Assembly: GCA_948567375.1 (NCBI GenBank)
Contig: OX419762.1
Coordinates: 59,191,034 to 59,255,033 of the forward strand
Origin: Lunularia cruciata
Lineage: Eukaryota > Streptophyta > Marchantiopsida > Lunulariales > Lunulariaceae
Reading direction: 5' to 3'
DNA: 64,000 nt
Shown: piece by piece, positions 22,561 to 35,518 of the stretch
How the letters are laid out: the number at the start of each line of letters is the position of its first letter
Position numbering within the stretch: position 1 is the stretch's first letter
Notes under the pieces: generated by a model
The model's input: the letters and a program-made list of their open reading frames with translations, nothing else
Told to the model about the DNA's origin: nothing
The model's database searches: none
Translations under genes and position numbers: made by a program

Positions 22561-23900
22561 TAAAACTATTATTCTTTGAACGTTAATTCTTGAGTTTTGG
22601 ATCTCCATTTGGGTTCAATTTTTACCCTTAGCTTTTCAATCTTGGTCAGATTTTGAGCATTGATCTCTGCTATTTTACATCCCTCCCTTGCCTCCAAAGA
22701 ATGGCTCTTCAATTTTATATGGCTAGCCATGTCCAATGCAAACAAAGAAAGGGTGAGGATCATCTTTGGATTTGCTTTGAGGGTTTCCTACTCTTGCAAG
22801 AGGTTTCCTCTTGCTCTCCTTCTTGGTCTTGGTCTTTTTTGCTTCTTGTAGCTTTGGTTGGAACTTTTGTACCTCTTGCTCCTATTGGAATTTCTTCTTT
22901 GGCTATTGGTTTTTCCTCTTGTGCTCTTAGGGTCAAAGCATCTTCCTCAACCTTCTCTCCCCATCAAAACTCTCTTGAGTATTGTACTTTCTTCTTGTGA
23001 TCTTGGAGTAAGAGCAACTTCCTCAAACTCCTCTAGCCCATTAAACCTCTATTGGGTACTGGGAATTGAAAATGGGAATGAATGGGATGTATTGAATAGG
23101 AACACTTGTAAAGACACTCAATGGGATGGATTGGAGGAAAATCTTATGAAATCCCAAACAATGGAGTACCTTCTTTACAATTATATATTACAATACTCTT
23201 TAGGTATAACTTTGCTTCTCATTTTGTACTCTTTGCTTGACCATTTAAATATACTCAATTCAATCCCAATCCCCATGCTTAAAAGTGTTGATGGGGAAAT
23301 TTTTGCTCTATACCCAAACAATGCATCCATTTGATCAAAATAAGGACAAAGGTGATTCAATTTATGGTCTATAATTATCTATCCTTGCTTTTATCTCCTT
23401 CTCTATGAGACCTTTATTGGTAAATTTATCCTTCCAATCCCTAGCATCTTTATAGGCTTTCATAATATTGGACTTATTTTTTCTACAATCTCTCACCATT
23501 CATGGACCTTGGAAACCTCTTCCCAAATCTTACAAGAAAAGTGTCTATATAATTGAATGCAATACTCTTTTGATTGGGTTTCTTGCAAGTGCCACCATGT
23601 ATTTGCTTAAAATGCTTGGGGTTCTCAAATAATTTGTGCATAATGATGGAGACCATTCATAAATGATCCTTATCACATTTTTCTTTCTATACAAGGAAGG
23701 AACAGATTGAGCATCTTGTACATGAACTTGAAATTTAACACCACTTGCAAGAGAGCTTGTAATCTAATACTCTCAATTGGGGAGAGACCAATAGAAGAGG
23801 AAGTTGGATTGTGATTCATTGATAATAGAATGAGAGAGTGAGGAGGATTAGGAAGATGAGTAGGACTTGTGATCCAAGACTTTATGTCCTCCATGGTTCA
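22560..23900 (-). pseudogene. Possible relic of a trihelix/Myb-SANT-like protein gene
   Basis: Minus-strand translation across frames gives IWEEVSKVHEW, then NIMKAYKDARDWKDK, then LCPYFDQMDALFGYR (near 23340-23500). That order recalls trihelix or Myb/SANT-like DNA-binding domains, as found in plant transcription factors and Harbinger-type transposons. A Lys/Glu-rich stretch and a coiled segment with KIEKLRVKIEPKW follow at 22570-22860, as in the C-termini of such proteins. Stops and frame changes separate the blocks, so it is not a working gene. The plus-strand Leu/Ser-rich frames at 22653-23334 are antisense shadows. I am not sure of the family. Confidence 0.33.
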
Positions 23901-26900
23901 CTAAAATCAATTCTAGTTCTCCAAGGTGCCTATGAAACCCTTCAATTTTCAAGGTTGGAAAATAGTTTGTGAAGTCAAGTGGTTGCAATGTCAAGGAGGT
24001 TTAAAAAGGTTTGTTTGTAATGTTGGCATCTATATGTCAATCCAAATGTTCAAATGCTTGGACTCAATAATGTTCACTATGAAAAATATTACTACCAAAA
24101 ATTTAAATCTGCCCAAGAAAATAACACACCAAAACTTTGCTTAATGATGTTTGTGGATAATGTTGGCACCAATAAATCAACCAAAAGGTTTGTAGATACC
24201 TTGCACCCAATAACCTACATCAAGAGAAAAGCTTGCACAATTTCTAAACATGGTTTTTTTGCATGAATATGGTGCACATCCATGATCTCCTTTCTCTCTC
24301 TACCTCTATGACTACCACAAACTCATTTGTAGGATGGCATTTAAACTCACATTTCAATTTGAGATTGTAGATTATGACACACAATAGCTTTTGGTGATAC
24401 TCCTTTATGGGATTGGGACACATGACATTGTTCCTTAATCCTCCACACTCAAAATGCTTGCCTAATTCCTCTTGTAATCCTCATATGATATGATTAATTA
24501 GGCCCTTCCTCAAAAATTGAAACAACATCCCCATCAAAGTTTTATGGAGTGTTAATTAACCCTACAATTCTTCTTTATGGATCTTGTAAATTCTTTTTTT
24601 GGGAATTTCCCATTACTAAAGGTTACGTACAATACATTCTTGAAACCTGCTAATATGCCAATCAACATGCATCGTGTATCCAACCTTACCATAGAACTAT
24701 GACATGAGAAAGTGGTGACAAGTCAATACATGGCACATAAGTTTCTTTCTTTGTCTATCCTCACTTGTACTAGCAATATTTGCAGTCTATTCACATAGAC
24801 AACTATTTTGTTAACTTGTGTTGTAGCACGGCTGATGAGGACCCACCTCATCAATCCATGTTAGCATCACAATGTGCTTAACATCCAGCAAGTTTATCCA
24901 CTTTTGGTTTCTTCTAAATGTAAGATGACATGGAGGACTTGTCAAAGGGATCTACATTTGACAGCTGACTCGAGACTCTAAATGGTTTGGATTTCTAGAT
25001 TTTGTTTTTGATTGGTGATAAATCTCTGCAATTACTGGAGTTGGTCTCTTGCTGCAAGAGTGCTCCAACTCACCCATGGCCTCCACTTGGGGAACTAGGA
25101 GCCGATCATGTCATTCACACAAGGAGAACCATTGATAAAAACTCCCTATTTGCCAAGTTATGTTTCCAAAACAAGAGCATACAATATCAGCAGTTCACAA
25201 CCATAACACGGCTCTAAACCACCTGCTTGTACACTACGGACTAATCATATGAGGTAAAAACCTAAAATTTTATGCAACATTTTACATGTGGATTAAAAAA
25301 AAAGCAAATAATATCCTTAAGTAATGTGAAGGTGAAAAAGCAACTCCTTGCACTTTTACAAACTCCTTTTACCAACCAACTCTTTGTACCTCTTTTGTCT
25401 CATCCTTGTATGGCTTGATGTAGTCTTCCCATCCTCATGTTTTCTATGCTATCGCCTTTACTATTTTAACTCCTTACATTTTATTTGTTACTTATTGCTC
25501 TATGTAGTATATAGAAGATAACTTGTACTTCAAGTCAACAGTTTAGAAGTGAAACTTTATGAGACAATTGCACTAACTAATTTATTAAAACATGTTTGTT
25601 GTTTAAAGTGTTTATTGTGGTTCATCCCTTTTTCCTCAAATTTGCTTAAATTTATGTTGGTGACATTGATATAGGCAAATTTATAGTATTTCACATTTTA
25701 AGGATGTACAAAGTCATGTAAATAAGTCTGATGTGGAGCATTCTGTCAAATATATAGGGAAATATATTGTCTTGGGACAGGCATTAAAGATGCCATGGCA
25801 ATAAATGTATTCTGTTTTGATGACAGAAATTATAAGACCAAGAGACAACTTTAATATAATACGAGTAGGGATGAAAAGTATAACAAATAATAGCTATAAG
25901 ACCTATATTGTATAAAAAAAAAATTTTGACTTACTATATGATGTCAAATAAGACTGACAACACAAGAAGACTTGGTACTATGATAAATAGTAGACATTAT
26001 TGATTGAAAGATAATTCAATTCAATATATTTTACTAACATGTAAAGTTGTGCATTAAAAAGTACTTCATTTTCTAATTTTTCGAAATAAAAGATTTTATC
26101 TCCTATATAAATTGATTTTTACATTAATAATTTTATCCAAGATAATCTCCTAACATTTATAAAATATTTCTTCAATTCATTTCTTGAAATATATCTCTAT
26201 ATTATTTCTTTTCATTCCATATTTTAACATCTCTATTTTAATATCTACATTCAATAACACATTGTTATGAAATTCATAAGTAAAAGTAATATTTCTTAAA
26301 ATTGCATAAATAAAGTGAATTCTCAGTAAATCCTTTACTTGAAATTCTAAAAGATGGATGTAATTTGTATAAGATCCATGAATACTAAAGTATACTTATA
26401 AAAGCACATTGAATTACTAAATCATGTGTAAATAAAACTCAAGGCAAATTTTATATAATATTAGAAAAGGAAAATCCAATATAATCTATTCTACATAAAA
26501 TATTAATATTTCTAAATTTAGCTATTTTATGGGTCTTATATTTATTATAATTAGCCTTTTAGGAAAAATGATATACTTTGTATAATTATCACAATCTTGA
26601 TTGATAATATCTCTAAATTTACTGACTTGGAGTGTCTTCTAGTTACTACAACTACCTTTTTAGTTCAAATTATCTATTCTATGAAATTATCAATTATATT
26701 CAAGCTTAAAAAGTCATGAACTTGTATGAAAATTCCTTTGCAATTATACAAATTTTTTATTTCTTATTATAAAACCTCTAGAATAGATCTTAAAAACATA
26801 TCTTAAATAGATATTTTATTTGATTTCAAATAAATATAAAGCTTTCCATTGATTTTAATATAAAATAAATTTAAGACTTAGTATCTTTTATATATATCTA

Positions 26901-28030
26901 TTAAAATTAATTAATATAAATAAGATATCAAATATGACCTTATGAAATTATATTACTTTATCTCAAGTTCTCTTTTGACTATAGATCAATTTAAAATAAT
27001 GCCATATTGAGGATGTAAATTAGTCCAACATTTAGTACAATAATACCATATTATAACATCCAAACTAATTAATTGCATAGTTTATATTTGATTTTTAGCA
27101 TTGTTATGAGTTTCATTAGATATAAGTAGTAGTAATTAACTTATTACAATGAATTCAATATTTAACCATCTACCACTAACAAGTACATAAGAGAGGACAT
27201 CTTAATTATATATTATCGAAGCAAATTAAGTCAGGTAATAACCTTAATTTTTATTTCTTAATATCTATTTATTACATAATATATAACTAAGAGAATAAAC
27301 TACTAAACTAACATTCAATATTTAATACAAGTCTAGTTGATTATCTTATTAGATTCCATTGAAAACATAAGACAAAGTTGTTCAATCATGATATAAGATG
27401 GAATTAGTTCTTCTCCATGAAACATCAAATTAGAATAATAATATAAAGGTGGTTAGTTAGATGGAACATTGAAAAGATACCTATTAAAGAAGGTACTACT
27501 TGTTAAGTAAAGATAATGTAATATATAAAGAGCAACTGAAATCAAAGTAAAATTAATTGTTTTAGTTGGAGCTTACAAATATTATACAATCAACCAATAA
27601 TGTGGTTAAATCAAATTTATCAAATTGTATTGAAATATATGAAGAAGTGGATAGCCTTTTGAGTGTATTATATAATTACATTAAAATTAGAAAAAATATC
27701 ACAATGATTGATAGTAACATTATGTAAGTCACTAGAAACTTCAAGAAGATATATACAAAAAAATTAGGAGATTTTGTTATAGAATGTTTAGTACAAACTT
27801 CTGAAATTTCTTGATGACCGAGTAATTGAATGAAACACTTGATTTATTTATTTTGAGTCATAGAATTTTTATAGAAACTTCCTAATGATTGATTAACTAG
27901 GTTAAAAAGTTAGGTATTAGTTACTTAAGTATGTATTCTCTTTTGTACTCCTTGCTTGTTCTCTTGAATTTTGTCTTCCATATTGGAGTTAGACTAAAAG
28001 CAGGATAGATGGGATTCAGAATCCTCTTAA
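23900..28030. other. Long AT-rich stretch without recognisable genes
   Basis: Especially 25260-28000 is very AT-rich, with frequent stops in all frames. It could hold a very old transposon, but I see no domain, LTR end or RNA gene that I could defend. A few C-rich islands (24840-25230) have short open frames without motifs. Confidence 0.5.
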
Positions 28031-28031
28031 A

Positions 28032-28500
28032 TAACATATTGTCATGACATTTACAATATCTAAGTAGTTTGCTAGGACATTGGAATGTTTAACTTGGCGG
28101 TCACAATTGTATCAATAACTATCATGGACTATTTAGTGGTGGCTATCTTTACATTAAATAGCTTAGGATGTTGGAATGATTATCTTGGTAGTCACAATTA
28201 TATTAGTAGTTGTGAACTATTACACATCATACACTATTACAATAGGGTTTTTGATTGCAATGTACCACTACTTGCACCATTAATACTATAGAATGTGTTG
28301 TCATGTGTGTTGTTAGGGTTGGACTCCTTTGGCCTTCTAGGGAGAGGTATACCTCAAAGCGGAGCTCTAGAGAGCTCACCTTTGTGTGTTGAGCCTTTGA
28401 GCTTTGAGCTTCTAGCTATGGTGGATAGAGGTTGAGAGTGCAACTTGGAGTCTTTGTGGTAGAGTGGGTTTGGCTCAATGAGTAGAATCAATGACATTGG
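28032..28500 (+). repeat. LTR-like sequence at the 5' side of retroelement B2
   Basis: Blocks here match 35925-36290 in order. These include ATTGTCATGACATTT followed by a TAGTTTGCT block, a CTTGCACCATT block, and GTTAGGGTTGGA followed by GAGAGCTCAC and TTGAGC. The 100-bp module that begins the downstream copy is missing or unrecognisable here. The similarity supports 28.0 and 36.2 kb as the two ends of one element, but the exact edges are lost. Confidence 0.55.
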
Positions 28501-28784
28501 CAAAGTCAATAAGGTCTTATTTTTAATAAATAATTACACAAAAGAAGTTGTGGTAAATAAATTCTCAAAATTGTTAAGTTTTAATTCTTTTTAATATTTT
28601 TAAGCTTTGTTTGTAGGCTGAAGAAGAAGTTTTTAGCCTTCACAAATGAATGTTTGACTTTTTGAAGAGATGATATGATTCCAAAAGAATGCCAAACCTG
28701 TCTAAAGGAATATGATTCCAGTCAAAGGCATGCAAAGGGTTGACCTTTGGAAAGGCCAAGAAAGGTTTCTCAAGCAAAAAAAAG

Positions 28785-28915
28785 AAGTAAGTAGTTTACA
28801 CATGTAGGTTTGAGTACAATCTCACCCGGGATGTATGGAACTTCAAACTAAGTAAGTAGTTCACACATGTTGTTCTAAGTATGATCTCCCCCGCATGTAT
28901 GGAAATTTAAAAAAA
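28785..28915 (+). repeat. 65-bp tandem duplication in the leader of B2
   Basis: AAGTAAGTAGT starts recur at 28785 and 28850. The units share ACACATGT and ATGTATGGAA blocks and are moderately diverged. Confidence 0.7.
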
Positions 28916-29268
28916 ATGGAAGCATGACTTCAAGAAATTTCATTGCACCAAGGAAATACTGACCTTGGGAAATTTTGCAATTTTTTGAGTAGTTAGCAAT
29001 GCTAGAATAGTTTTTGGTCAATCAAGGATGCTGCAAAAAGGATGGACAAGGATTGGTCACCTACCCATATGAGCAAAGGAAGGCAAAAAATTATATGTAA
29101 GCATCAGACCTTGGGCAAGCTCACAAGTGCTTTGGTATTTTTTATAGTTATCCAATGTAGAGAAGTAGGAATCATGTTTTCAGCAGCTAGCAAAGTGTTT
29201 TAGTGAAACCCAAAGGTGAGAGTTTAACTTTCAAGAGCCAAAGGCATAGCCATGCCTATATGTTCACC

Positions 29269-30960
29269 ATGGCTTACCCATAGGCAGGTAGAGGTAGAGG
29301 TCAAGGAAGGGATAGACCTTTAAACTTATGTCTACAAAGGTTGATCCTTGGGAGATGTAAGGAATGAAAGCTTTCTTTGAGAGCAAAGGGTTTTCTTTGT
29401 TGTTATGGAACTGGTCCAACACATCCATTGAGATTGGTTAGGAAATCAAACAAGGCTCACTTTGAAACCAATTTATCCTAAGAAGAAACCTACATCTATG
29501 GATGGGCAATCATTGGGAGTAAGTGCTCAAAGATAGTCCAAGTATACAGATCAGACTAAGGTGGGATAGCTTGATTGTCAATGCCAAGAAACTAGCAGAT
29601 TTGGTAGCACATATATTCAACATACCAAAGGATTTTAAGAATGGTTGGGGAGTTAGCAATTATTGTGACCTAGCCTAAAGGGAAATTATCCTAGCCCTAT
29701 TAAAGTTATTTAAATCTAGCAAGACTACCTATGTGACAATTAACCAAGTCTTGTTCTTTGAGCACATGTTTGCAAGGAAGTCAATAGATTGGGCAATGAT
29801 ATTTTATCAACAAGTCCTAAAGATTCCTTCACCAAAAACAAACCTTATTACTTGGTATCTTTTGTTATTTACCTTTACATAAGTTTGAGGTTGTTGAATA
29901 AACAAGAATAGGAGATATTCCCTGACCATTAGCTTGATGAGGAGAACTTACAAATCCAACCAATGTGGTTTTCATCCTTGAGAAAGGCGGAGAAGGAGAA
30001 TGTTGACTTTAGATAGGCAAGAAAGGAAAATGGGCCGGAGAAGCCAAAGGAAGAGAAGGTTAGCCTAGCTAAAGGAAAGATCAACTCAAGGAAATAGAAG
30101 GTGAGCAATTCTCCAAAGGAAATGACCTCTTGTTTGAAGAAGGCAAAGAAAAATGAAGATCAGTCCAATCTACTTGAAGATGTGCAAGAGATTTTGTCCG
30201 TAATAATATCCAAAGAAGTTTGGTTTTGAAGGAGGAATCAATAGGTTCATGCACTAAGGATGGAGGATGCAAAAGGCAATCAACATTTAAGTGAGTTTGA
30301 ACTAGACAATCTATTTCCAAATGACTGCATGCCAATGAAGAATAAGCAAGAAGCAAACATTTAGGAAGAGATACCAAAAGGTAAGCCAAAGATACCAAAG
30401 GTGAAAACATCCCTTTGGAAATTAAGGAGAGTGTTGACCAATCTGAATCAATGCACCATGAGCAATCTTTGGGTAAAGACAAAAAAAATTTAAATATCTT
30501 GGTAGAAGAATCAATCTTGTAATTGAGCTTTTGATAAGTATCAATGAGAAGTATAGGCAATCTGGTGTAAAGAACTTAGGTGAACTACCAAAGTGGATGC
30601 ATAATAGCTTGAAGGAATCACAAAATGTGATTCTTGTTCTTTCAAAAGAGTTAGAGGATACTAGGAGAGTAGTGAAGGAGAAATAGTCTTCATTGATATT
30701 AGTAAGAGAAGATTTACATAAATTGAAGGAAGATAATAGAACTTTGATGACCAAGGTGGAGTCACATGCCAAAGAGTCACGTACCAAATGACTACAATCA
30801 AGAAGATTGGTGTTGATATTGTTCTAGATCCAAAAATCTTGGAGAAAGGAGAAGATGTGCAAGCCAAAGGAACCAAATTGGAAGACGAAGGAAAGAGTAG
30901 AGTACCTATGTAGAAGATTACAAGTAGTCTTAGATGAGTTTTTATAATATATTTTATTGA
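29269..30960 (+). pseudogene. Gag-like relic of B2
   Basis: An ATG in good context (CACCATGG) begins MAYP, then a stop (CAG to TAG), then an Arg-Gly run (AGRGRGQGRDR). A block near 29580-29800 contains KKLADLVAHIF, KNGWGVSNY, then TTYVTINQVLFFEHMFARK and IDWAMIF. This block aligns in order with the better-preserved frame at 37170-38110. 30000-30950 is highly charged and helix-like (for example LSKELEDTRRVVKEK near 30640). I call it gag because of its position ahead of pol and its presence in two related elements. I do not recognise a named capsid family, and no zinc knuckle is evident. Confidence 0.5.
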
Positions 30961-31329
30961 ATGACAAGATTCAAAATACCTCATAAACTTAGCAGAAGTT
31001 CAAAAGAGCAAAGGAAAGGAGGGTGAAGAGGCAATAGTGAAATTTTCAAATAGAAGCAAAGGAAAACATCAAAGACTAGAAATTATCTAAAGTTTCTAGT
31101 GGAGAAATTACAAAGAATCTTAGTAAGTGTATCTTAGAGAGTTTAAGAGATGAGAGTTTTCTTAGGAAGGACTTTGGCTCCTTCAAAGTCAGTCATGGCT
31201 TTCTATGTATGCCTTTTTAAGGAATATGTATATTCATACTTACGATGTAGACTGACATAGAGTTTAGTTTAGGATAGTTCTGAGTGGTAGGATATTTAAG
31301 ACACCAATCACTCAATGTGCCAATTGGTT

Positions 31330-32560
31330 CAATTCAATGGTGAACTAGAGGAGATCACTCAGATTTGGAGTATGAATGGGATCGTTCCATCCACCTTTGA
31401 CGTTCCATTGTGGAGTTCCAAGGAGGCCTTGTAGCAACATGCAGATCAATTGGTGCAACAAGCTCGGAGTGCAGCCTTTGTACCACCTAGAGACCAATGT
31501 GAGAATGAGCCTCCATCATCTATTACCTTGTCACCTTTGGATACCACACTTAGTGCTTGGCACTATCCAATAGAGGGAGTATGTCTATTGGAGTTGTTTG
31601 GTGGGACTAACATTGGATTACCTATGATACTACATGCATGTATATGAGTACAGAGGTACTTGTATGTGGAGAGAGATGAGGCTGCTAGGTCTCTCTACAT
31701 CATAAGCACACTTGCCTTATTGGTATCTTAAATTATTACCAATGTCAATGGTCAAGGGTTACTAAAAGACCCTACTTGAAGACATTTGCTTGCTAGGAGC
31801 GCAAGATTTGGAGAGATATGGTCTCATTCATTTGGTGATTTTAGGATGGCCATGATAGGGGCATACCCATGTTGGCTAAGTTCAAGGTCTACAAGATCCT
31901 TTTTCTAGTATGTTTTGGTAGGTGTTACATATATTATGACATCTCCAAGTTCATTAGTCCCTTTCTCCATCCTTCATTTTGGAGAACGTCTCTTTGATGG
32001 GTGATTCTTGTACATGGGTGGTGGCAAGTACACATTAGGTCAATTCTTGCATGGGACTTGCCATATTTTAGAAGCAACCAAAGTGGGATCACAGGCTCAT
32101 CATCTTCATCTTTGGTCAACAAACCTCTTACCTAGAGAGGTTCTATAGCGTGCTTTTGATGGGATTTAACGACTAGATGACCTTACTATTGATGACATTT
32201 TGGATGTTGGGTGTTAGTTTCAAACAATGGTAGTGGTTGATAGGTCACCTATGGTAGTAGTTAACCTTGTTGGATGGCCCAAAGCCACTTTACCCATGCT
32301 TTTTGAGAGGAAGGTCTTGGACTTGTTCGGGAGTCACAATACAATAGTTGGTGGAACCCAATGCCGATGAGAGGGAGTGGGTGATGGATTTTGATATTGG
32401 TATTATTGCTATTATAGTAGTGTTAGGAATACTAGCATCAAGTGTCACGTAAGGCTATGGACCTAAAAAAATTTACCTAAATTGTGAGCCTTGGCTTGAC
32501 AAAGTAGCATAGGATGTGCTTGATAAGCATCACCACTTGGACACTTGTGAGCTTTGTGCC
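31330..32560 (+). pseudogene. C5-DNA-methyltransferase domain of retroelement B2 (decayed)
   Basis: Plus-strand translation shows, in order: a lead-in ending LSAWHYPIEGVCLLE; motif I LFGGTNIGLP (31594 and onward); VQRYLYVERDEAARSL (motif II-like, after one stop); DLERYGLIHLVILGWP (31810-31852); then the motif IV site, where Cys-Gln of the PCQG motif is replaced by two stops (TGA TAG) before GHTHVG. GLQDPFSSMFW follows. Motif VI is intact as FILENVSLMGD (31975-31998). The block before motif X shows DEREWVMDFDIGI (about 32371-32415). This series fits cytosine-5 methyltransferases of the DNMT3/DRM-like general type. Such an enzyme would methylate cytosine in DNA using S-adenosylmethionine. Here the nucleophilic Cys is gone. 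An ordinary host DRM or CMT pseudogene is unlikely, because RT follows directly and the order repeats at 5-8 kb. Confidence 0.78.
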
Positions 32561-32939
32561 TATCAAGAGGATTCAAGCACATGTTAGGGATGATGAACCA
32601 AGTAGACAAGGTATTCTTGGGACACAGACAATGGCTACTAGTGATAGTGGTCTACTTGGGGTCCATCCAAGTGAGCATGGTCTACTTGGATTACACTTTT
32701 GGTCTACTTGGGATGCAACTAGAGGACTTATGGAGCTTCCAACCAAAGAAGAGAGAGTTTCTACACTAAGTTTGGGGATTCTAGTGTTTGGGAGCATGAT
32801 ATTATTGCCTCCAAGGGCCCAGTGTGGTGTAGTAGCTAGTCAATGCATCTTCTACTACTACATGAGATACAAAGGATACTTGGGAGCCAAACATTAGACC
32901 CAAGCTTACAAGAGGAGAAAGATAGAGAGTTTGAAATTT

Positions 32940-34250
32940 CTTGAGAAGCTACACAAGTTTTTTTCCTTTAGTATGAAGGATTTGGGTGCTCTCAAAGGAC
33001 CTGGTATTCAGATTGATCTTACTAGCAATACACCAATTTTTTGACATCCCTACAAATATAATCACAAAGAAAGAGCATTGATTTAGAGCCATAGTAGTGA
33101 TCTTTTTTATTCTATTTTGGTGGATATTTCACATGGAGAGTATGCTTGAGCTACAATGATGCTAGCTAAGAAGCCAAGAACTACACAAATAGGTGGATGT
33201 ATGGAGATTATCATCTTATCAACCAACAGAAGAGGGCTAATTGGTATGCCATGCCTATACTCAAGGAGATATTTAATGTGATTGGGCATGCAAAGATCTT
33301 TAGTACATTGGATCTTTGAGTAGGATATCATCAATTACCAATCAAAGAGGAAGATAAATCCAAGATAACATTTTGGGTTATTGATCCTCATGGCAAGGAT
33401 GTGTTATATCAATGGAGGTTCTTACCATTGGGGTTAAAGAATGCTCTTGCCAAGTTCCAAAGGATCATGGATAGGATGTTTGCAAGGTTGGATTTTGTTT
33501 GATGCTATATTGATGATATTTTTGCCTATAGCACTATTATGGAGGAGCATGAGAGATATTTATTGGAGGTGTTTGAGAGGTTGAGATCTCATGGACTCAA
33601 ATTACATCTTAAGAATTATAGATTCTTCCATGAGTAGGTTGAGTATCTACCCTGGAGGACTTGGTGTTCAAAAAACCAAGGTGGAGGCTATTGCATGTAT
33701 TCTTTGGCCTAAAAATGTAAATAGAGTGTGAGCATTCCTTGGGTTTGCAAACTTCTATTGCTGATATGTTAGAGGATTTAGTGCCATTGCCAAGGCCTTG
33801 ACAAAGCTGACCAAGCTTACATAGGAGTGGTGTTAGGGAGATGAGCAAGAGAGTTTTCATAGACCTCAAGGAGAGGTTGACATCTGCTTCTATACTTAGG
33901 AGATTGATCAAAGAACAACCAACTTATAAGCTTTCAAGGAAGCTTGCATGATGGGCCCTAATTTTATAAAAGTATGAGTTTGATGGTTATTCATAGACCA
34001 AGAGTGGTGAATCATGATGCCGATAGGTTGAGTAGAAACCCGTATCCCAACCAACACAATCAAACCAAAGCACATTGGCATGGTGAGACAAATGAGGAGT
34101 TGGAGCTAGGTTGGCATGCACATACCTTTCTATATGTATTTTCTAAGGCCTTGGTGGTATTTTTCTTAACACGTATAAGAAGAGTTGTTGAGGTCACAAA
34201 TCCAAAGGGTGGGCATGTTGGTATAGGTCAGTGAGACATTCACAATGAAA
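32940..34250 (+). pseudogene. RT and RNase H relic of retroelement B2
   Basis: The RT catalytic motif is intact as CYIDDIFAYS (YIDD codons 33506-33517). Before it are LVDISHGEYA (near 33120), a FSTLDL-type block near 33300, and LPLGLKNALAKFQRIMDRM near 33430. After it are HERYLLEVFERLRSHGLKL and the FHEXVEYL block. FANFYC, SAIAKALTKLTKLT and ERVFIDLKERL follow at 33740-33890. A deletion then removes most of RNase H before KLSRKLA and RVVNHDADRLSRNPY (33930-34045). Several single-base stops look like C-to-T changes. It is the gypsy type of RT, with the same linker to the methyltransferase as in B1. Confidence 0.82.
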
Positions 34251-35470
34251 TATTTTGGTGGATTATTTTTACATTGGTGTTAAGGGTGGCATAATTGCTG
34301 CCAAAGAGAGAAACCATGTTCTTCAACTAGCCAAGTGGTTTAGATTGGAGGGTAGACACATTCTTTGTGTATGGGAGGATGGTAGAGTGCAAGTAGTACC
34401 ACTTTTATCTCAAAGACCATAGTTGGTATATCATGCTCATGAGGAGCTAGGGCATTTTGGAGTAAAGTATACATATAACTTACTCTAGAGTCATTATTAG
34501 TGGCATAGTATGCAAACCAATGTACAATAATTTTTTGTCAAATGTGTGGTTTGTGACCAAGTTAGAGTATTATTTAATGCTCTTATGCCACAATTATACC
34601 CATTACCTATCATGGGATTGGGTTACCATTGGAGTTAAGACTTTGCTAGAACTTTATTGTTGATTGTGAGATATTATCAATATGTTTTGGTTATGGTGGA
34701 GCACTTATCCAAGTGGATTGAGTTGGAAGCACTTCTTGAAAAGTCCAATGAAGGGATAACTTACTCATTCCTAGATCAAGTTCTTAGTCATTTGGTGCAC
34801 CAATTGACATTTTGACTAATCAAGGCATAGAATTCTTGGAGGAGTTTTAGGTCTTGTGTGACAAGGCCTAAATTGATCATCATAATACCTCCTAAGATAA
34901 CCATAAGGTAGATGGCTTAGCAGAGAGAGACTATGAAGAGAGGATTGCATAAGTATGGTTTGTAGAGAGGCTACCTAAGAGACTCAGATCTCTAATTATT
35001 TTTGGTTGGCCATTGGCTATTGATTCAGTTGGTAAGTCTCCTTATCATCCTTCTCTCCTTAGTTTCTACTCTAGACAAGATTCAAATTTTCTTATAGCCA
35101 TTTATTGTTTTGCTATTATAGTTTTGGACTTGGACGATCCAAACATATGATTGAGTGCATGTTCTTAATGGGTAGAGCTCTTTTGGAGAGTGATGCTGAT
35201 GGCCTTTTAGAACTTTACAATTGCTCAACTCAGTGATACCTTACGCTATGCTACTATGTGAGGAAGAGGTTATAGACCCTATATTTGTCAATTTCATCCA
35301 AGTGATTATGTATATCTATCGTAGATTGCACCAACTATACTTGATGTTATTATAAGCCATACTACCTTGAGAGTGCATGAGCTTCTACAATCATTGTGTT
35401 AGAAGGACGTGATGGTGTCATTTAGAAGGATCATATGCACAATTATGCACCATGCCACCTCCTAAACATT
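34250..35470 (+). pseudogene. Integrase relic of retroelement B2
   Basis: The HHCC zinc-binding module is readable: HAHEELGHFGVKYTYNLL (34430-34485), then KCVVCDQVR (34540-34565). The catalytic core follows with a first Asp in a WSxDFA context near 34640 and MVEHLSKWIELEALLEKS near 34695-34745. The second acidic position reads LTNQG (Asp to Asn, near 34815). A Gly-Leu-Ala-Glu block with the third acidic residue is near 34915. A C-terminal segment with RDTLRY-like and DYVYLS residues, and a conserved CHL..DGT tail, leads into the PHD finger. Frames are broken repeatedly. Confidence 0.75.
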
Positions 35471-35518
35471 GATGGCACTATGGATCCAAGCTTGGCACTT
35501 GTACGTGTAGGCTTATAG

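Noticed and set aside
22653-23334. Leu/Ser-rich plus-strand frames resembling membrane proteins
   Set aside because: Antisense to Lys/Glu-rich minus-strand coding relics, which produce hydrophobic-looking shadows.
25260-28000. Decayed Ty1/copia element suspected in AT-rich DNA
   Set aside because: I could not find an ordered set of copia motifs or LTR ends. Composition alone is not enough.
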